Notes under the pieces: generated by a model | Seen by the model: the letters and a program-made list of their open reading frames with translations, nothing else | Told to the model about the DNA's origin: nothing | Database searches by the model: none | Source of the DNA: CAIOSQ01 sp044359885 | Lineage (GTDB): Bacteria; Pseudomonadota; Alphaproteobacteria; CACIAM-22H2 | Direction of reading: 5' to 3' | DNA length: 12,455 nucleotides | Assembly (NCBI GenBank): GCA_044359885.1 | Contig: JBIKLI010000109.1 | Span: 1-12,455 of the forward strand | Translations under genes and position numbers: made by a program | In this document: positions 6,593-12,455 of the stretch, piece by piece | How the letters are laid out: each line of letters starts with the position of its first letter | Position numbering within the stretch: position 1 is the stretch's first letter

Positions 6593-8524
6593 TCAGGCGC
6601 TGGGGACCTTCGCCTCGTCGACCAATGTAGCGATGGCGTCATCAAGCGCAAGCGTGCGCTGGTCGTCGCCCGCAAGACGGCGGATGGCAACCGTCCCCTG
6701 CTCCGCCTCGCGCCGGCCCAGCGCCCAGAGCCAGGGGGTCTTGGCCAGCGTGTGCTCGCGGACCTTGTAGCCGATCTTCTCGTTGCGCAGATCGAGTTCG
6801 GCACGGATGCCGGCGGCGGCGAGGCGCGCCGCGATCTGACGGGCATAGGCATCGGCATCCGAAACGATCGTAGCGATCGCGACCTGGGTGGGCGCCATCC
6901 ACAGCGGGAAACGACCGGCGTAGTTCTCGATGAGTATGCCGATGAAGCGCTCGAAGGAGCCGAGGATGGCGCGATGGAGCATCACCGGGCGATGCTTCTG
7001 GCCGTCCTCGCCGACATAGGACGCATCGAGGCGCTCGGGCAGGACGAAATCGACCTGCAAGGTGCCGCACTGCCAGTCTCGCCCGATCGCATCGCGCAGC
7101 ACGAATTCCAGCTTCGGGCCATAGAAGGCCCCCTCGCCAGGATTGCGCACGGTTTCCAGCCCGGCGGCCGAGGCGGCTGCCTCGAGCGCCGATTCCGCCT
7201 TGTCCCAGATCGCATCGTCGCCGGCCCGCGTGTCGGGGCGGTCCGAGAACTTGATGCGGATGTCCTGGAAGCCCATGTCCGCGTAGATTGAGCGCAGCAG
7301 GGTGCAGAACTTCACCGATTCGGCGGTGATCTGGTCCTCGGTGCAGAAGATGTGCGCGTCGTCCTGGGTGAAGGCGCGCACCCGCATGATGCCGTGCAGC
7401 GCCCCGGATGGCTCGAAACGATGGCAGGCGCCGAACTCGGCCACCCGCAGCGGCAGGTCGCGATAGCTCTTCAGCCCCTGGCGGAAGACCTGGACGTGGC
7501 CGGGGCAGTTCATCGGCTTGAGCGCGTAGAGCCGGTCCTCCTCGGCATTCTCGTTGCGAGGCCTCGCCGCGAACATCGCGTCCTTGTATTTGTCCCAGTG
7601 CCCCGAGCGCTCCCACAGGACCCGGTCGAGCACCTGCGGCGTCTTGACCTCGACATAGCCGTCACGTTCGAGCCGCCCGCGCATGTAGCGCTCGAGCGTC
7701 CGGTAGAGCGTCCAGCCCTTCGGGTGCCAGAACACCGAGCCGACCGCCTCTTCCTGGATGTGGAAGAGTTCCATCTCGCGGCCGATGCGACGGTGATCGC
7801 GCTTCTCCGCCTCCTCGAGCTGCCGCAGATACGCGTCCAGGCCATCCTTGGTCGGGAAGACGGTCCCGTAGATCCGCTGCAGCTGTGCGTTCTTCGCATC
7901 GCCGCGCCAATACGTGCCCGAGACCTTCATCAGCTTGAAATGCTTGCCGAGCCGCCCGGTCGACGGCAGATGGGGACCGGTGCACATGTCCAGCCACGCG
8001 CCCTGCCGGTAGACGGAGATGGCTTCGCCGGCCGGGATCGAATCGACCCACTCGGCCTTGAAGGTCTCGCCCTGGTCCCGGAAATAGGCCTTCATCCGCG
8101 CGTGGTCCCAGATCTCGCGTTCGATCGTCTCGTCGCGATCGACGATTTCCCGCATCTTCGCCTCGATGGCCGCGAAGTCGTCGGGCGAGAAGGGTTCGCT
8201 GCGATGGAAGTCGTAGTAGAACCCGTCCTCCGTGGACGGGCCGAAGGTGATCTGGACGTCCGGCCACAATTCCTGCACCGCCTCGGCCAGCACATGGGCG
8301 GCATCGTGACGCAGCAGCGGCAGCGCCTCGGGCGATTTCGCGGTCACGATCTCGATCCGCGCGTCGGCCTCGATCGGCCGGCCGAGGTCGCGCAGCTCGC
8401 CGTCGACCTTGATCGCCAGCGCCGCCTTCGCGAGGCCGGCGCCGATCGACTGCGCCACCTCCAGCCCGGTCGGCGCCGCGGCGAACTGCTTCACGCTGCC
8501 GTCGGGCAGGCTGATCGAGACCAT
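6593..8524 (-). CDS. thrS: Threonyl-tRNA synthetase
   Basis: This 643-residue protein has the complete ThrRS layout. It has an N-terminal TGS domain (1-62), an editing domain with HxxxH at H73/H77 and CxxxH at C181/H185, a class II catalytic core, and a C-terminal anticodon-binding domain (FPLWMAPTQVAIATI onward). The three zinc ligands of the active site can be placed as C340 (MNCPGH), H391 (DDAHIFC) and H517 (MLHRAILG). They correspond to the E. coli positions with a constant offset of six. Both charging of tRNA-Thr and removal of mischarged serine should therefore work. I chose ATG 8522-8524 because AGAAGG (8534-8539) is nine bases upstream. The ATG at 8533 directly abuts that site and would add only MTF. 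It is the first gene of the thrS-infC-rpmI-rplT-pheST series and lies 80 bases after the dehydrogenase stop, with a possible promoter in that gap. Confidence 0.97.
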   Translation of the reverse strand: MVSISLPDGSVKQFAAAPTGLEVAQSIGAGLAKAALAIKVDGELRDLGRPIEADARIEIVTAKSPEALPLLRHDAAHVLAEAVQELWPDVQITFGPSTEDGFYYDFHRSEPFSPDDFAAIEAKMREIVDRDETIEREIWDHARMKAYFRDQGETFKAEWVDSIPAGEAISVYRQGAWLDMCTGPHLPSTGRLGKHFKLMKVSGTYWRGDAKNAQLQRIYGTVFPTKDGLDAYLRQLEEAEKRDHRRIGREMELFHIQEEAVGSVFWHPKGWTLYRTLERYMRGRLERDGYVEVKTPQVLDRVLWERSGHWDKYKDAMFAARPRNENAEEDRLYALKPMNCPGHVQVFRQGLKSYRDLPLRVAEFGACHRFEPSGALHGIMRVRAFTQDDAHIFCTEDQITAESVKFCTLLRSIYADMGFQDIRIKFSDRPDTRAGDDAIWDKAESALEAAASAAGLETVRNPGEGAFYGPKLEFVLRDAIGRDWQCGTLQVDFVLPERLDASYVGEDGQKHRPVMLHRAILGSFERFIGILIENYAGRFPLWMAPTQVAIATIVSDADAYARQIAARLAAAGIRAELDLRNEKIGYKVREHTLAKTPWLWALGRREAEQGTVAIRRLAGDDQRTLALDDAIATLVDEAKVPSA

Positions 8525-8551
8525 GAACGTCATCCTTCTGGAACGGCGCGG

Positions 8552-8581
8552 ACCATAAGTCGGCGGGCGCCCGGCCATCAA
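8552..8581 (-). promoter_or_regulatory. Candidate promoter for thrS
   Basis: On the minus strand, TTGATG (8576-8581) is 18 bases from TATGGT (8552-8557), each matching sigma-70 consensus at four of six positions. It lies in the 80-base gap between the dehydrogenase stop and thrS and would give a leader of about 20 bases. The spacer contains the palindrome GGGCGCCC. This is a weak by-eye call. Confidence 0.33.
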
Positions 8582-8604
8582 GCCGGACCGGGCGGCGTCC
8601 GCGC

Positions 8605-9396
8605 TCACATCGACCGCGCGGTCAGGCCGCCATCGACCGGCAGGCAGACCGCAGTGATGTAAGACGCCTCGTCGCTGGCCAGGAAGACCGCGGCGTTCGC
8701 GACATCCCAGGCGGTTCCCATCCGCCCCGTGGGGCAGGCCGCGTTGCGCGCCTCGACCATCGCCTCGGGCGAGGCGAACTGGCCCGAGATCTGCTGGAAG
8801 ATCATCGGCGTCTCCATCAGCCCGGGCAGGATCGCATTGCAGCGCAGCCCGCGCGCGGCGTACTGCATGGCGATCGATACGGTCAGCTGGTTTACCGCGC
8901 CCTTCGACGCGCTGTAGGTCACGTAGGAATGCCCCAGATGCCGGATCGAGGCGATCGACGAGATGTTCGTGATCACCCCGCGGCCCGCCGCCAGCATCGG
9001 GGGGATCGCGTACCGGCAGGCGAGGAACATGCCGGTGACGTTGACGTCGAACTCCCGCCGCCACGCCTCGACCGTCACTTCGGGCGGGCCGCCCATCAGC
9101 ACCCGGCCGACATTGTTGTGGAGGATGTCGAGCCGGCCGAAACGGTCCATCGTGGCGCCCACGGCGGCTTCGACCTGATCCTCGCGCGTGACGTCGCAGG
9201 CGAGCGCGAGGGCGATCCCGCCCTCGCCGGCGACGATGGCGGCGGTCTCCTCCGCCGCGCGCGCCGAGATGTCGACGCAGACGACCCTGGCGCCGGCGCG
9301 CGCATAGGCGACGGCGCTCGCCTTGCCGTTCCCCCAGCCGGGCCCCACGGAGCCGGCCCCGAACACCAGCGCCACACGATCGCGTAGCCTCTCCAT
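8605..9396 (-). CDS. Short-chain dehydrogenase/reductase, substrate unknown
   Basis: This 263-residue protein is a classical-length SDR with a Rossmann fold for NAD(P)H. The nucleotide-binding loop is GAGSVGPGWGNG at 13-24, longer than the usual TGxxxGxG. VDIS after the second strand (41-44) and CDV at 67-69 follow. The NNVG motif is at 94-97, N119 lies in DVNVTG, the catalytic serine is probably S147 (NISSIAS), and the YxxxK pair is Y161/K165. The C-terminus has PGLMETPM and the usual FLASDEASYITAVCLPVDGG. All catalytic residues are present, so it should be an active oxidoreductase, probably soluble. An acidic residue after strand two (D42) favours NAD over NADP by family rule. The start at 9394-9396 has the purine-rich GGGGGAAGGGA directly upstream; an in-frame ATG ten codons earlier is less likely. 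It is upstream of thrS on the same strand, but nothing links their functions. Confidence 0.9.
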   Translation of the reverse strand: MERLRDRVALVFGAGSVGPGWGNGKASAVAYARAGARVVCVDISARAAEETAAIVAGEGGIALALACDVTREDQVEAAVGATMDRFGRLDILHNNVGRVLMGGPPEVTVEAWRREFDVNVTGMFLACRYAIPPMLAAGRGVITNISSIASIRHLGHSYVTYSASKGAVNQLTVSIAMQYAARGLRCNAILPGLMETPMIFQQISGQFASPEAMVEARNAACPTGRMGTAWDVANAAVFLASDEASYITAVCLPVDGGLTARSM

Positions 9397-9424
9397 TCCC
9401 TTCCCCCAAAAGCTGAACCGCCTC

Positions 9425-9430
9425 ATGATA
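9425..9430 (-). promoter_or_regulatory. Possible -10 element of the dehydrogenase gene
   Basis: TATCAT on the minus strand matches the -10 consensus at five of six positions and lies about 28 bases before the dehydrogenase start. No convincing -35 element is found at the right spacing, so the call is weak. Confidence 0.25.
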
Positions 9431-9439
9431 GCCAAGACC

Positions 9440-9460
9440 GGCCGGTTTGGCGCGCCGGCC
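9440..9460. repeat. Inverted repeat in the divergent intergenic region
   Basis: GGCCGG (9440-9445) and CCGGCC (9455-9460) form 6-base arms around a 9-base centre. The stretch also contains the palindromes CCGGCCGG (9438-9445) and GGCGCGCC (9449-9456). It lies in the 84-base space between the divergent dehydrogenase and glycosyltransferase genes, where both promoters should sit. It could be a regulator site, or simply GC-rich chance symmetry. Confidence 0.45.
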
Positions 9461-9480
9461 TCGAATTGTGGCGATCGCCG

Positions 9481-10290
9481 ATGTGCCCTGCTCACGACCC
9501 GTTCCCGGAAGAACCGATCGAACTTTCCGCGCTTGTCGTGGCGCATGACGAGGAGGACAACCTGCCGGCGTGCCTGGAGCGGCTGCGCTTCGCCGACGAA
9601 CTCGTCGTCCTGCTGGACCGCTGCACCGACGGCAGCCGCGCCGTCGCCGAGCGGTTCGGTGCCCGGATCCTGGAGGGGGCGTGGCCGCTGGAAGGCGAGC
9701 GCCGGAATGCCGGGATCGCCGCCTGCCGGGGTCGCTGGATTCTCGAGATCGACGCCGACGAACGGCTGCATCCGGACCTCGCCGCCCTGATCCGGCAGCG
9801 CTTGCCGGCATTGCCGCCCGGCCATGTCCTGATGCCGATCGACAACATCGTCGGCGCTCGCCGGATCGTCCATGGCTGGGTACACCCGATCGGCAATTCG
9901 CGGCGCAACACGATGTTCTCGCGCGGCACCAAGACCTGGGGCGCCGGTCTCGTCCACCCCGAGATCGCCTTGTCGGGAACCCAGACGCGGCTGGGCGACG
10001 ACCTGCCGCCGGGCCACCGGATCGACCATCTGGTCGATCGCGACATCGCGGATTTCGTCGCCCGGATCGATCGCTACAGCACCGCCATGGCGCAGGACTG
10101 GCGGCGGCGGAACATCCAGTTCGGCTTCCCGCGCGCCCTTCGCAAGGGACTGACGCGCGCGCTGAAGAGCTACACGCGGCGCAGCGGCTGGCGCGAGGGG
10201 CGCTGGGGTCTGTTCCTGGCGACGATGGCCTGCTTCTGCATGCTGCTCACGTTCTTCAAGGCGCGGCTGGAGCCGGACGGCCGCGGCTGA
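9481..10290 (+). CDS. Family 2 glycosyltransferase, WaaE/KdtX-like
   Basis: This 269-residue GT-A fold enzyme resembles the lipopolysaccharide core beta-glucosyltransferase group (WaaE/KdtX). The first strand is LSALVVAHDEEDNLPACL (15-32), then ADELVVLLDRCTDGS (38-52), EGERRNAG (71-78), and a metal- and sugar-nucleotide-binding DADE at 91-94. The C-terminal third is basic and ends with a hydrophobic stretch at about 242-259, which may anchor the enzyme at the inner membrane. By family it would transfer a hexose from a nucleotide sugar to an inner-core acceptor; the exact donor and acceptor are not determined. I chose ATG 9481; a TTG at 9466 would add five residues, and neither has a clear Shine-Dalgarno. 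Its last 35 bases overlap the end of the converging heptosyltransferase-like gene. Neighbouring GT9 and GT4 genes support a role in surface glycan assembly. Confidence 0.88.
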   Translation: MCPAHDPFPEEPIELSALVVAHDEEDNLPACLERLRFADELVVLLDRCTDGSRAVAERFGARILEGAWPLEGERRNAGIAACRGRWILEIDADERLHPDLAALIRQRLPALPPGHVLMPIDNIVGARRIVHGWVHPIGNSRRNTMFSRGTKTWGAGLVHPEIALSGTQTRLGDDLPPGHRIDHLVDRDIADFVARIDRYSTAMAQDWRRRNIQFGFPRALRKGLTRALKSYTRRSGWREGRWGLFLATMACFCMLLTFFKARLEPDGRG

Positions 10291-11236
10291 GACCCGCGGC
10301 CCGCAGCATCTCCGACGCGGCCATGTCGACTGCTTCGACCGAAAGCGCACGCAGGTCCGCGACCTTCAGGAACCGGGTCGCGCGACCGCGCGGCGCGCAG
10401 AGCGCGGGATCGCTGTCGGCGGAGAACAGCGTCAGGCAGGGCGCCCCGGCGGCCGCCAGCCAATGCATCGGCCCGGTGTCGTTGCCGACCGCAAGTCGCG
10501 CAACGCGGCCGAGGGCTATCAGATCGGGAAGGCTCGTCCGGCCCGTGAGGTCGATCGTGCCGGGCGCGGCCGCGACGATCCGGGCCGCGAGCGCGGCCTC
10601 CGACGGCGCACCGAGCAGCGCGACGCCAAGGCCGCGGCCGGACAGACGGGTCGCCAGCCCGGCGAAGCAGGAATCCGGCCAGCGCTTCGCTGGACGATGC
10701 GGCGCCGCACCGGGTACGAGCAGCGCGAAGGCCCCGGGCAATCGCAAACGGCCGAGATCCGCATCCGCCCAGCCGAGATCGGGGGCTTCCTCCATCGCGA
10801 CCCCGGCGACGGCCAATTGACCGGCGAGACGCTCGAGGCTGTGCATCGCATCGCGCCCGGGATCGGCGTGACGATGCGAAGCCCCCGCGGTCCGTCCGAC
10901 CCATTCCGGACGCCTGCCCGGCCCCAGCAGGCGGAACAGCGCATCCGTGCGGTCGTTGGTCTGCAGATCGTAGATCCGGGCGAAACCCGCCTCGCGGATC
11001 CGGCGGCGCAGCCGCAGCCATTCGCCCAGACGCCAGATCGGATGTCGTTCCTCGCTCCAGACCTCGTCGAACCAGGGGCTGGCCGACAGCGCGGTCGCGA
11101 AGGGCGGCGTCGTCAGCAGCACCACGCGCTGTCCCCGATGATGGGCGCGGATCGCCGCGAAGGCGCCGAAGCACTGGGCGATGTCGCCCAGCGCGCCCAG
11201 CTTGACGACCAGGATGGGCCCGGGATCCGCCCTCAC
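10256..11236 (-). CDS. Family 9 glycosyltransferase (ADP-heptose:LPS heptosyltransferase-like)
   Basis: This 326-residue GT-B enzyme has the GT9 signatures. The N-terminal ILVVKLGALGDI (8-19) is the acceptor-side glycine loop. VPGAAPHRPAKRWP (174-187) opens the donor-binding domain. GNDTGPMH (251-258) is the ADP-heptose phosphate-binding motif seen in WaaC/WaaF-type proteins. The family moves L,D-heptose from ADP-heptose to the lipopolysaccharide inner core on the cytoplasmic face of the inner membrane. WaaC, WaaF and WaaQ cannot be told apart by eye. I chose GTG at 11234-11236. It overlaps the stop of the upstream GT4 gene as GTGA, has GGAG eight bases upstream, and puts the first strand just after the start. 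The frame is open further upstream, but that part only shadows the GT4 C-terminus. Its final 35 bases overlap the converging GT2 gene. Confidence 0.9.
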   Translation of the reverse strand: MRADPGPILVVKLGALGDIAQCFGAFAAIRAHHRGQRVVLLTTPPFATALSASPWFDEVWSEERHPIWRLGEWLRLRRRIREAGFARIYDLQTNDRTDALFRLLGPGRRPEWVGRTAGASHRHADPGRDAMHSLERLAGQLAVAGVAMEEAPDLGWADADLGRLRLPGAFALLVPGAAPHRPAKRWPDSCFAGLATRLSGRGLGVALLGAPSEAALAARIVAAAPGTIDLTGRTSLPDLIALGRVARLAVGNDTGPMHWLAAAGAPCLTLFSADSDPALCAPRGRATRFLKVADLRALSVEAVDMAASEMLRAAGLSRGRPAPAAP

Positions 11237-12441
11237 GGGTCCGGCTCCGCCCCCGGACCTGGATGGGTCGCATCGAGGAGCTCGGCGTAGACCGCGAGCG
11301 TCGCGGCGCACATCGCCGCCTTGGTGTAGCGCGCGCGGACATGGGCGATGGCGGTCGCGGCGAGCACCTGGCGCGCCGCCAGCGGCATATCGAGAGCGCG
11401 CGCCAGCGCTTCGGCGAGCGCGCTCGAATCGGCCGGCGGCGTCGACCAGCCGGTTTCGCCGTCCAGCACGATCTCGCGCGCGCCGCCATGGCCTGCGACG
11501 ATCACCGGACGGCCCATGGCGCCGGCCTCGGCCACCACGCGGCCGAAGGCCTCGGGATCGGTCGAGGCCGAGACCACGACGTCGGCGAGCATGTAGGCCG
11601 CAGGCATGTCGTTGCAGTGATCGACGATGCGCACGACGCCCTCGAGCCCGTAGCGCGCGATCAACGCCTCCAGTTCGGCGCGGTAGGCGGTGCGCCCCTG
11701 GTCGGCGCCGACCAGCACCGCCTGCACGTCGCGACGCCCCAGCCGCGCCATCGCGTCGATCAGCACCGTCTGCCCCTTCCAGCGCGTCAGCCGCCCGGGC
11801 AGCATCACCACCGGCAGCCCGTCGGCCAGACGCCAGGACCGCGCCAGCGTCACGATCCGGTCGGGGCGGACCGCCTCGGGATCGAAGCTGCGGATGTCGA
11901 CGCCCCGCGGGATCACCCTTATGCGATCGACCGGGCAGTCATGCTCGACGCGCACATGCTCGGCGATGAAGTCCGAGATCGCGATCACCCGGGCGCCACG
12001 GGTCATGATCGCGTTGTAATGCCGCTTCAAAGCGTTCTGGTTGTTGTACGTCCCGTGGAACGTCGTCACCAGCGGGACGCCGGTGCGGCGGCTGGCCCAG
12101 TACGCGCTCCAGGCCGGCGCGCGACTGCGGGCGTGGACCAGGTCGACGCTCCATTCGGCCACGAGACCGGCGAGCCGCGCGGCGTTGCGCCAGATCCCGA
12201 GGGGATTCTTCGTTCCGAGAGGCAGGGTGACATGGACGGCACCGGCGCGCTCCAGCTCGCGGACCATGGGTCCCCCGGCCGAAGCGACGACGGCACGCCA
12301 GCCCGCGTCCATCAGCGCCGCAGCCATGTCGCATGTGCCGCGTTCGACGCCACCTGTCTGAAGGGCCGGCAGGACCTGGAGGACGGTGGGACCGGTCGCC
12401 GCACGGAAACGGTCGGCGACGCTGACGCTTCGGGCGGTCAT
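11233..12441 (-). CDS. Family 4 glycosyltransferase
   Basis: This 402-residue GT-B retaining glycosyltransferase has an N-domain (VLQVLPALQTGGVERG at 20-35, a GG-V-E loop) and a GT4 C-domain (about 205-375). The C-domain has PGRLTRWKGQ (215-224), with R217 and K222 expected to bind donor phosphates, and the EX7E motif E297-E305 (EAFGRVVAE). It probably transfers a sugar from a nucleotide sugar to a lipopolysaccharide core, O-antigen or other surface glycan; the sugar cannot be told. It is coupled by a GTGA overlap to the GT9 gene downstream, so the two form an operon. The ATG at 12439-12441 is only 14 bases from the window edge. No clear Shine-Dalgarno is visible and the frame stays open to the edge, so the true start could lie slightly upstream, although the N-terminus already extends about 18 residues before the first strand. 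Confidence 0.88.
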   Translation of the reverse strand: MTARSVSVADRFRAATGPTVLQVLPALQTGGVERGTCDMAAALMDAGWRAVVASAGGPMVRELERAGAVHVTLPLGTKNPLGIWRNAARLAGLVAEWSVDLVHARSRAPAWSAYWASRRTGVPLVTTFHGTYNNQNALKRHYNAIMTRGARVIAISDFIAEHVRVEHDCPVDRIRVIPRGVDIRSFDPEAVRPDRIVTLARSWRLADGLPVVMLPGRLTRWKGQTVLIDAMARLGRRDVQAVLVGADQGRTAYRAELEALIARYGLEGVVRIVDHCNDMPAAYMLADVVVSASTDPEAFGRVVAEAGAMGRPVIVAGHGGAREIVLDGETGWSTPPADSSALAEALARALDMPLAARQVLAATAIAHVRARYTKAAMCAATLAVYAELLDATHPGPGAEPDP

Positions 12442-12455
12442 GCTAAGCTGCGCCG

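Noticed and set aside
6593..8533. thrS starting at the ATG that would add MTF
   Set aside because: That ATG directly abuts the AGAAGG site, leaving no spacing. The ATG at 8524 has a nine-base spacing.
1..12455. tRNA genes, CRISPR arrays, insertion sequences, phage attachment sites, sigma-54 promoters
   Set aside because: Reading both strands, I saw no cloverleaf, no regularly spaced repeats, no transposase or integrase motifs, and no GGCAC-N5-TTGC-type element that I would defend. A covariance-model or motif scan would be needed for certainty.

Overview
The window is GC-rich chromosomal DNA, densely coding, with no mobile element, tRNA, rRNA or CRISPR array that I can recognise. The gene content suggests an alphaproteobacterium, perhaps near the Rhodospirillales: a sigma-54 two-component pair, the style of the PheT and IF-3 N-termini, and lipopolysaccharide core glycosyltransferases. 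The taxonomic call is inference from gene style, not from a marker search. The largest gap between genes is 157 bases, so no stretch over 300 bases lacks a gene.

Left edge (1-1604, + strand): the C-terminal ATP-binding end of a sensor histidine kinase overlaps by four bases (GTGA) a complete NtrC-type sigma-54-dependent response regulator. This is a two-gene signalling operon whose target genes are not visible here. It converges on pheT with only 15 bases between the stops.

Centre (8524 down to 1620, - strand): six consecutive translation genes run in the order thrS, infC, rpmI, rplT, pheS, pheT, a classic bacterial translation cluster. Control signals can be seen between them. These are a possible promoter before thrS, a likely AUC start codon for infC, a possible promoter overlapping a perfect inverted repeat before rpmI-rplT, and a strong intrinsic terminator between rplT and pheS. 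The terminator has a competing upstream strand, so it may be an attenuator of pheST. pheS and pheT overlap by ATGA.

Upstream of thrS lies a short-chain dehydrogenase/reductase on the same strand, substrate unknown. Divergent from it is a WaaE/KdtX-like family 2 glycosyltransferase (+ strand). This converges on, and overlaps by 35 bases, a family 9 heptosyltransferase-like gene. That gene is coupled by a GTGA overlap to a family 4 glycosyltransferase reading in from the right edge (- strand). The three glycosyltransferases together suggest lipopolysaccharide core or other surface glycan assembly.

Most of the window is ordinary housekeeping and cell-envelope sequence. I do not see a clearly new biological system. 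The most interesting points are regulatory: the rplT-pheS terminator/antiterminator arrangement and the non-AUG infC start.
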